From the NCBI GenBank assembly GCA_052035955.1, contig JBPOHD010000032.1, positions 14,808 through 78,807 on the forward strand: 64,000 nt of DNA, in the 5' to 3' direction. Made by a program: the position numbers and the translations under genes. This document shows positions 59,270 to 64,000 of the stretch, one piece after another; the first letter of the stretch is position 1, and each line of letters opens with the position of its first letter. The notes beneath the pieces were generated by a model. It did no database searches. It was given only the letters and a program-made list of their open reading frames with translations, and was not told the origin of the DNA. This DNA is from JAEUNJ01 sp052035955. GTDB lineage: Bacteria > Pseudomonadota > Gammaproteobacteria > Burkholderiales > Rhodocyclaceae.

Positions 59270-61597
59270 CTACCCGCGGCTCTGAATCTCCTCGACGAAG
59301 CCCAGCATTCCCGTGCGTATGCTTGCGGCATTACCTTCGTCGGTGTCGATGTGCATGGCCAGCCGGAAATTCGGATTCACGCGCACGACCACGTCGCCGA
59401 AAATCAACTCCCGGTCGCCCTCGACCTTGACCCGCACGACATACTTGTCGCGCAGGCGGAACCGCATGGCGTCGTCTGGTGACATGTGGATGTGGCGTTG
59501 GGCGCAGATTACGCCGCGGGGGATCGGCGCGCTGCCAGCCGGTCCTTCCAGGACCGCCCCGGGCGTGTTGGCGAGATCGCCGGATTCGCGGATGGGGGCC
59601 TGGATGCCGAGCTTGAACTGCTCTGTCATGGCGATCTCGACCTGGGTCTCCTTGCGCGTCGGGCCAAGCACTCGCACGTTGGCGATCCTGCCCTTCGGAC
59701 CGACGAGGTCGACTTTTTCCTCGCAGGCAAACTGGCCCGGTTGCGAGAGTTCATGTTCGGGCGTCAACTGGTGGCCGGCCCCGAAGAGCCTTTCCACGTC
59801 GGCCTGGGACAGGTGCACGTGGTGCGCCGACACCTCGATGGGGATCGGCATGTCCTGCTTGTCGCGGATGGTCAGCGTGATCTGGTTGCGTTCCATCGCG
59901 CGCAGGGCTTCCCAGGCCACCAGGCGCTCGTCGTTGTTCTGGATGACCAGAATCTTGACCGGGGAATCCTCGGCGGAAATGACCGCGTGGGAGGTGGCCT
60001 TGCCAAGGCTGCGGTTCTTGTCCTCGTCCAGCTTGATGCCCATGTAGGCGAGCCCCTGGCAGGCGAGACTGCGTACTGTTGGACTCGTTTCGCCTATCTC
60101 CCCGGTGAAGGCCAGCACGTCGACGCCGCCCATGGCCGCCACGTAGGCGCCGATGTTCTTGCGGACCTGGTAGCAGAAGGCCCGGTGGGCGAGCAGTGCC
60201 CGGTGGTGTCCGTCGTTGGCTGCCTCCTCGACCTCGTGAATGTCGCTGGAGATTCCCGAGATGCCCTTCAGGCCGCTTTCGGAATTGATCAGGCGACTGA
60301 GGGCGTCCGGTCCCAGGTGGTAATGCTCGGCCAGATGGATCATGACGGCCGGATCGATGTTGCCGGCCCGGCTGGACATGATGAGACCCTCGGAAGGCGT
60401 CATTCCCATGGAAGTGTCGACGGAACGCCCGTGGTCTATGGCGCACAGCGAGGAGCCGATTCCCAGGTGGCAGGAAATGATCTCCAACTCGCCGAGGGGG
60501 CGCTTGACGATCTCGGCTGCCTTCAGGGAGACGAATCGATGGGACGTCCCATGGAAGCCGTAGCGCCGGATGCCTTCCTTCTTGTAGTAGTCGTAGGGTA
60601 GCCCGTAGAGATAGGCGTAGGTCGGCAGGGTCTGGTGGAAGGCGGTATCGAAGACGGCCACATGGGGTGCGTCCGGAAAGACCTTCAGGGACTCCCGGAT
60701 TCCCTCCAGGTTGATCGGGTTGTGGAGGGGGGCGAAAACGGACAAGGCCTCGATATCCGCCATCACCTGGGGTGTTATGACGGCAGAACTGGAGAACTTG
60801 CTGCCGCCGTGCACGACGCGGTGACCGACGGCAATTACCTCGAAGGGCGTGAAGAGGTGCTTGTCGCCCAGCGTAAGCATGGACTCGAACATCACCTTGA
60901 TGAAGTCGTTGAGCGGAAAGGGCGGCCGCTCGCGGAAGGTGGTGACGCCGTCCGCGGTCATGGTGACCCGGGCGACGGAGCAGTCGCCGCAATCGATGAT
61001 GCCGTGGACATCCTTGGCCGTATCCTCCGTGTCGTAGATGCCGAAGCGGATCTGCGAGAGGCCGACATTGAAGGCGAGAATCTTTCCGGGGACGTGGGTC
61101 TTGAGGCTCAGGGCGTAGGGGTCTCCCGACTTCGCGAGGGCCTGCTCGTGGAACTGGCGGCTCGTCAGGTCCACCGCCAGGGCCCGCGACCGGTCGGCCA
61201 GGAGTTTCGAAAGGAAGGTGATGGCCTTCGGGGAAACCAGGATGTGCGCGTTGAACAAGCCTTGGGGAATCATCAACACGAAGCAACGATTGCCGGCGAT
61301 TACGTCGGCTACCGTGCGGTCGCCGGTCAGCAGCGACATCTCGCCGAACACGTCGCCGGCCTCCAGCTTGTTGAGGGGAACCCGGCCCCCGAGGCTGTCG
61401 GTGACTGAAATCTCGGCATGCCCGCTCACAAGGACGCCGAAGAAACTGCCCTCTTCGCCGCACTCGACGATCGCCTCGCTGCCCTCGAAGGTGCGTAACT
61501 CGCTGGCTGCGACGATGCGGGAAATCTGGTCCGGGTCGAAGCCCTCGAAAAGGGGAACCTGGGTCAGTAGGAAATCCTGGAGTTCGGCAGGGGTCAT
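59270..61597 (-). CDS. Fusion of cyclic-nucleotide-binding domain, acetate kinase and PduL-type phosphotransacylase
   Basis: A 775-residue triple fusion. Residues 1-135 are a cNMP-binding domain (GDVFGEMSLLTGDRTVADVIA). Residues 172-565 are acetate kinase: GHRVVHGG (Arg260), VFDTAFHQTLP (Asp317, His321), RRYGFHGTSH (His349), MTPSEGLIMSSRAGNIDPA (Arg410) and FTGEIGETSP (Glu503). Residues 584-775 are PduL phosphate acyltransferase with the two His motifs AHHVHLS and RHIHMSPDDA that bind zinc. Together the domains would convert acyl-CoA and phosphate to acyl phosphate, then ATP and acid. Nucleotide-loop consensus is altered: NCGSSS to NVGLSQ, HLGNGAS to HLGIGSS, GGIGEN to GEIGET. It is monocistronic, convergent with the preceding gene. 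Confidence 0.9.
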   Translation of the reverse strand: MTPAELQDFLLTQVPLFEGFDPDQISRIVAASELRTFEGSEAIVECGEEGSFFGVLVSGHAEISVTDSLGGRVPLNKLEAGDVFGEMSLLTGDRTVADVIAGNRCFVLMIPQGLFNAHILVSPKAITFLSKLLADRSRALAVDLTSRQFHEQALAKSGDPYALSLKTHVPGKILAFNVGLSQIRFGIYDTEDTAKDVHGIIDCGDCSVARVTMTADGVTTFRERPPFPLNDFIKVMFESMLTLGDKHLFTPFEVIAVGHRVVHGGSKFSSSAVITPQVMADIEALSVFAPLHNPINLEGIRESLKVFPDAPHVAVFDTAFHQTLPTYAYLYGLPYDYYKKEGIRRYGFHGTSHRFVSLKAAEIVKRPLGELEIISCHLGIGSSLCAIDHGRSVDTSMGMTPSEGLIMSSRAGNIDPAVMIHLAEHYHLGPDALSRLINSESGLKGISGISSDIHEVEEAANDGHHRALLAHRAFCYQVRKNIGAYVAAMGGVDVLAFTGEIGETSPTVRSLACQGLAYMGIKLDEDKNRSLGKATSHAVISAEDSPVKILVIQNNDERLVAWEALRAMERNQITLTIRDKQDMPIPIEVSAHHVHLSQADVERLFGAGHQLTPEHELSQPGQFACEEKVDLVGPKGRIANVRVLGPTRKETQVEIAMTEQFKLGIQAPIRESGDLANTPGAVLEGPAGSAPIPRGVICAQRHIHMSPDDAMRFRLRDKYVVRVKVEGDRELIFGDVVVRVNPNFRLAMHIDTDEGNAASIRTGMLGFVEEIQSRG

Positions 61598-61727
61598 GGC
61601 GGGCTCTTCTTATTCGTCACGATGACGGCGGCGGTGCTTACCGCAGCCCTTCCAAGCCTAGCACATTGCTGCGATGCAGCAAACCCGACCTGCCCGGTAT
61701 TGCAGGAAATGGCTCCCGCCTGTTGCG

Positions 61728-62279
61728 TCACTCGATGCTGAGCTTCGGCAACCAGTAAGATCCCTCGTCCGCCCGCTGCAGGTGGCTATCCGTCAAAGGC
61801 CGCCGCGGGTCACCCTGAGGAACGATGATCGGATCGAGGTCGGCGTCGAACAGGGTCCCGAGGAGGCGATCGCCCTCCGGGCGCAGGCGCCAGAGCAAGC
61901 CATTGCGTGGTTCCAGGTGTAGCGTTCCCGGTTTCTTGTGCATGAAGATCAACCGGTATTCGAGGGCGGTCAGGTCGTCGGCCGAAACTTCCCCTTCACG
62001 GCCGTAGGGGAAGTGGCACAGGTGCTGTGCGGGGCCCGCCAGGCAACGGAAAGGTCGCATCGCCAGGAAATATTCGCCGAAGCGGGTTTCGTCCAGTTGG
62101 AAGCGGAACGCCGTGCGATTCCCGGAAGCCGCCGTGAATCGGACCGTGCCGACGCGCACCCGCTCGCCGACGGTGTTGGAGAGCCAGACACCCTTTTCAC
62201 CGGTCAGGGGGCCGGTCGCCAGGGCCGCCGCAGGCAGCGTCAGCGAGAATCCGAGCAGAAGTGACCACCATCGCTTCAT
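61728..62279 (-). CDS. Exported hypothetical protein
   Basis: A 183-residue protein with a signal peptide (WWSLLLGFSLTLPAAALA). The mature part is beta-rich: LTGEKGVWLSNTVGERVRVGTVRF, FGEYFLAMRPFRCLAGPAQHLCHFPYG, and YRLIFMHKKPGTLHLEPRNGLLW. Two cysteines, in FRCLAG and HLCHF, probably form a disulfide. I do not recognise the family. It lies 130 bases upstream of the acetate kinase fusion on the same strand; no link is shown. Confidence 0.65.
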   Translation of the reverse strand: MKRWWSLLLGFSLTLPAAALATGPLTGEKGVWLSNTVGERVRVGTVRFTAASGNRTAFRFQLDETRFGEYFLAMRPFRCLAGPAQHLCHFPYGREGEVSADDLTALEYRLIFMHKKPGTLHLEPRNGLLWRLRPEGDRLLGTLFDADLDPIIVPQGDPRRPLTDSHLQRADEGSYWLPKLSIE

Positions 62280-62339
62280 CGCGCATCCTCCATCATCGTT
62301 CTTCCGGCTGAAGTGAACAGGATACCCCGGCGTTCCGAC

Positions 62340-63311
62340 TCAGGCGTAGCGGGCCTGCGCCCGGTCCAGTTCCGCCTTGATCCGCTGACGAAGGTCGGGC
62401 GGCGCCAGCACCTCGACGCCTGCGCCGTGGCGCAGGATGTCCATCACCAGTTCCGTGGGATTCGAGTATGGCAGTTCGAGGAGCAGGGTGCCGTCGGCCT
62501 CGGTCCGCGTCCGTTGCCGGGGGTGCCACTGCTCGGCGGATACCCAGCGCGCGCTTTCGGCGGAGAACCTCAGCTGCGCCCATTCGACCCGGGAACCCGA
62601 GAAGATTCCGTAACCGGCGCCGAGGACTGAATCCAGTCCTTTCCTGCTGACCTCCCTGGCCCGCCGATCCAGCAGCGATGCATTCCGGATCGCATCGACC
62701 GCGAAGCTCCGGATTTCGTGGCGCAGATGGCACCAGGCGTCCAGGTACCAATTGTCCCGGTAATAAACCAGCCGTTGCGGGGAAACCTCCCGTTCCGTCT
62801 CCTCGTTCCGTCCCCTGTTCCAGTGGCGGATCGACAATCGGCGACGTTTGAGGAGGGTCGCCGCGATCAGTTCGAAATAGCGCAGGTCGGTGCGTCGCTT
62901 GGCGGCATGTACGATGCGAATCCTCCTGGCCACGTCGCCGGGGTCATCCTCCCGGCTGCCGAGCAGGCTCTTGAGCCGCGTCTGGAGGGGCCCGATATGG
63001 GGGCCGAGAAGGCCGGGCTGCACCTCCTCGAGGAGGTTCTGCATCATGAGCAGGGCGTAAATTTCCGACGAATTGAACCAAAGCCCCGGCAATTCGTACT
63101 TCGGCGCGCTGGGTCCGGGCGATTCGAAGCGGTAGCCGCCAGCCTCCCGATCCCAGACGATGGGTGCATTCATTCGGTCCCGCAGGTATTGCAGGTCGCG
63201 TTTGACCGTCGCCCTGGACACGCCCAGTGCCTCCTGGATCTGCTCGAAGGTGGCGAAGCGGCGTTCGTGGAGCAATTGATCGATCTTGTAGAAACGTTCC
63301 GTGCGGTCCAT
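62340..63311 (-). CDS. WYL-domain transcriptional regulator (YafY-like)
   Basis: A 323-residue regulator. An N-terminal DeoR-type winged helix (RFYKIDQLLHERRFATFEQIQEALGVSRATVKRDLQYLRDR, in parts) is followed by a WYL domain (RLVYYRDNWYLDAWCHLRHEIRSFAVDAI, in parts) and the WCX extension at the C-terminus (HGAGVEVLAPPDLRQRI). WYL domains bind nucleic-acid-related ligands. The start MDRTERFYKI is chosen at the domain boundary. It has no CRISPR or defence gene beside it here; its target is unknown. It is divergent from the partial gene at the right end. Confidence 0.88.
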   Translation of the reverse strand: MDRTERFYKIDQLLHERRFATFEQIQEALGVSRATVKRDLQYLRDRMNAPIVWDREAGGYRFESPGPSAPKYELPGLWFNSSEIYALLMMQNLLEEVQPGLLGPHIGPLQTRLKSLLGSREDDPGDVARRIRIVHAAKRRTDLRYFELIAATLLKRRRLSIRHWNRGRNEETEREVSPQRLVYYRDNWYLDAWCHLRHEIRSFAVDAIRNASLLDRRAREVSRKGLDSVLGAGYGIFSGSRVEWAQLRFSAESARWVSAEQWHPRQRTRTEADGTLLLELPYSNPTELVMDILRHGAGVEVLAPPDLRQRIKAELDRAQARYA

Positions 63312-63560
63312 GGGCCTCCCTGCCTGTCGAGAAAACGAAGGGTCGCCCCGAATCTGGCCCCGCCGCGAAAATTCCGCCTGCCGCCTCGTTTTCCGGGTGC
63401 ATCGAGGGCAGGATCCGACCTTGGATTCCCGGAGGGGGCTCAGTTCGTGAGCCGGCCAATGATGCCATACGGAAGGCGGTCGTCCCCGATCAACCGACAC
63501 CGGCGCCGGCGGTGGCTCCGGATGTGGGAAGATTCGGCTTTCTTCCGATTTCCCGGTGCC

Positions 63561-64000
63561 ATGGAAAGCCCGCAAATGCCGATACCGTTGACCGATGCCG
63601 AAATGGACGGCCTCGAGAGCTTCCTTGCCTCGGACATCTTCCGCGGCGAGGCGATGCGCCTGGATGAGTTGCAGGGGCTGCTCTGCGCAGTGGTCAGCGG
63701 TCCCGAACGGGTGCCGCCGGGCACGTGGATGCCAGTCGCGCTCGGCGAAAGCCCGGAGTTCACGGACGAGGCCGAGGCCCGCGAATTTCTGGACCTCCTG
63801 ATGCGTTTCCACGATCAGTTGGCGGCCGGACTGGCGGCAGGGGAGGATCCGACACTGGTCGTTTACGAGGCGGAGGAGGGCGAGCATCCGTCGGGCCTGA
63901 CGGCCTGGTGCGACGGCTACCTGGTGGGCACCGAACTCTCGGAGACGGATTGGGTGGACGCGGCGGGCGAACACGCCGAGGACATGGTGGAATTGCTGGA
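63561..64000 (+). CDS. UPF0149 / YecA-YgfB-like protein, 5' part (partial)
   Basis: The frame is open from ATG at 63561 to the window end, giving 146 residues. The N-terminus PLTDAEMDGLESFLASD and the segments DELQGLLCAVVSGPERVPPGTWMP and LTAWCDGYLVG match the UPF0149 helical family (YecA/YgfB-like), which has FLxGxxxxP and WCxGF blocks. A C-terminal SEC-C zinc motif, if present, would lie beyond the edge. ATG at 63576 is an alternative start. No function is assigned to the family with certainty. The gene continues to the right. Confidence 0.75.
   Translation, partial: MESPQMPIPLTDAEMDGLESFLASDIFRGEAMRLDELQGLLCAVVSGPERVPPGTWMPVALGESPEFTDEAEAREFLDLLMRFHDQLAAGLAAGEDPTLVVYEAEEGEHPSGLTAWCDGYLVGTELSETDWVDAAGEHAEDMVELL

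Noticed and set aside
62340..63311. CRISPR- or defence-linked role for the WYL regulator
   Set aside because: No defence, toxin or CRISPR genes lie beside it in this window, so only the generic regulator call is supported.

Overview
This 64 kb window is a GC-rich chromosomal segment of a betaproteobacterium, most likely Rhodocyclales or a close relative. That placement rests on gene order and protein character, not on a 16S gene, which is absent here. Supporting blocks are dapC-dapD-pilU-dapE-prmB, bamD/rluD/pgeF, lysC followed by a serine tRNA, and thrS-infC-rpmI-rplT-pheS-pheT-ihfA-merR-tRNA-Pro. No phage, insertion sequence, CRISPR array or rRNA operon was seen. Both ends cut through genes: a SulP transporter on the left and a YecA/UPF0149-like gene on the right.

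Layout: 1-3.9 kb holds a SulP-STAS-cNMP transporter end and an RTX metalloprotease preceded by a c-di-GMP-I (GEMM) riboswitch. 3.9-9.1 kb is a leftward acyl-CoA/thioester cluster: IclR regulator, acyl-CoA ligase, GST, two MaoC hydratases and a metallo-beta-lactamase hydrolase. 9.1-12.5 kb has queD, a radical SAM gene, lysC and three tRNAs; one of these has a tRNA-Ser body with anticodon GAU (isoleucine). 12.5-20.3 kb is the leftward lysine/peptidoglycan cluster plus a 3-hydroxyacyl-CoA dehydrogenase and bamD. 20.3-24 kb has rluD-pgeF and a flavocytochrome c sulfide dehydrogenase pair. 24-27.4 kb carries an uncharacterised rightward three-gene cassette (DUF6502, a GIGGTG/DUF5666/Glu-Lys-repeat protein, an outer-membrane-like protein). 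27.4-37 kb is mixed metabolism: ZIP transporter, two tRNAs, ankyrin lipoprotein, srkA-folE-methionine gamma-lyase operon, glutathione peroxidase and small proteins. 37-41 kb encodes a six-PAS hybrid histidine kinase. 41-50.7 kb has a DEAD-box helicase, luciferase-like oxidoreductase, RbgA-type GTPase, ppiD, fabI and a peptide-binding lipoprotein. 50.7-58.5 kb is the translation-factor operon, with attenuator-like hairpins before thrS and pheS and a rare AUC start for infC. The right end holds a cNMP-acetate kinase-PduL triple fusion, a WYL regulator and small unknowns.

Functionally the window combines housekeeping with energy and redox chemistry: sulfide oxidation, methionine degradation, acyl-CoA turnover and substrate-level ATP from acetyl phosphate. 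Second-messenger inputs recur: c-di-GMP at an RNA, and cyclic-nucleotide domains on two proteins. The items most worth following up are the isotype-mismatched tRNA-Ser, the acetate kinase fusion and the DUF6502/DUF5666 cassette. All functional calls come from reading motifs and remembered family features; no database search was run.
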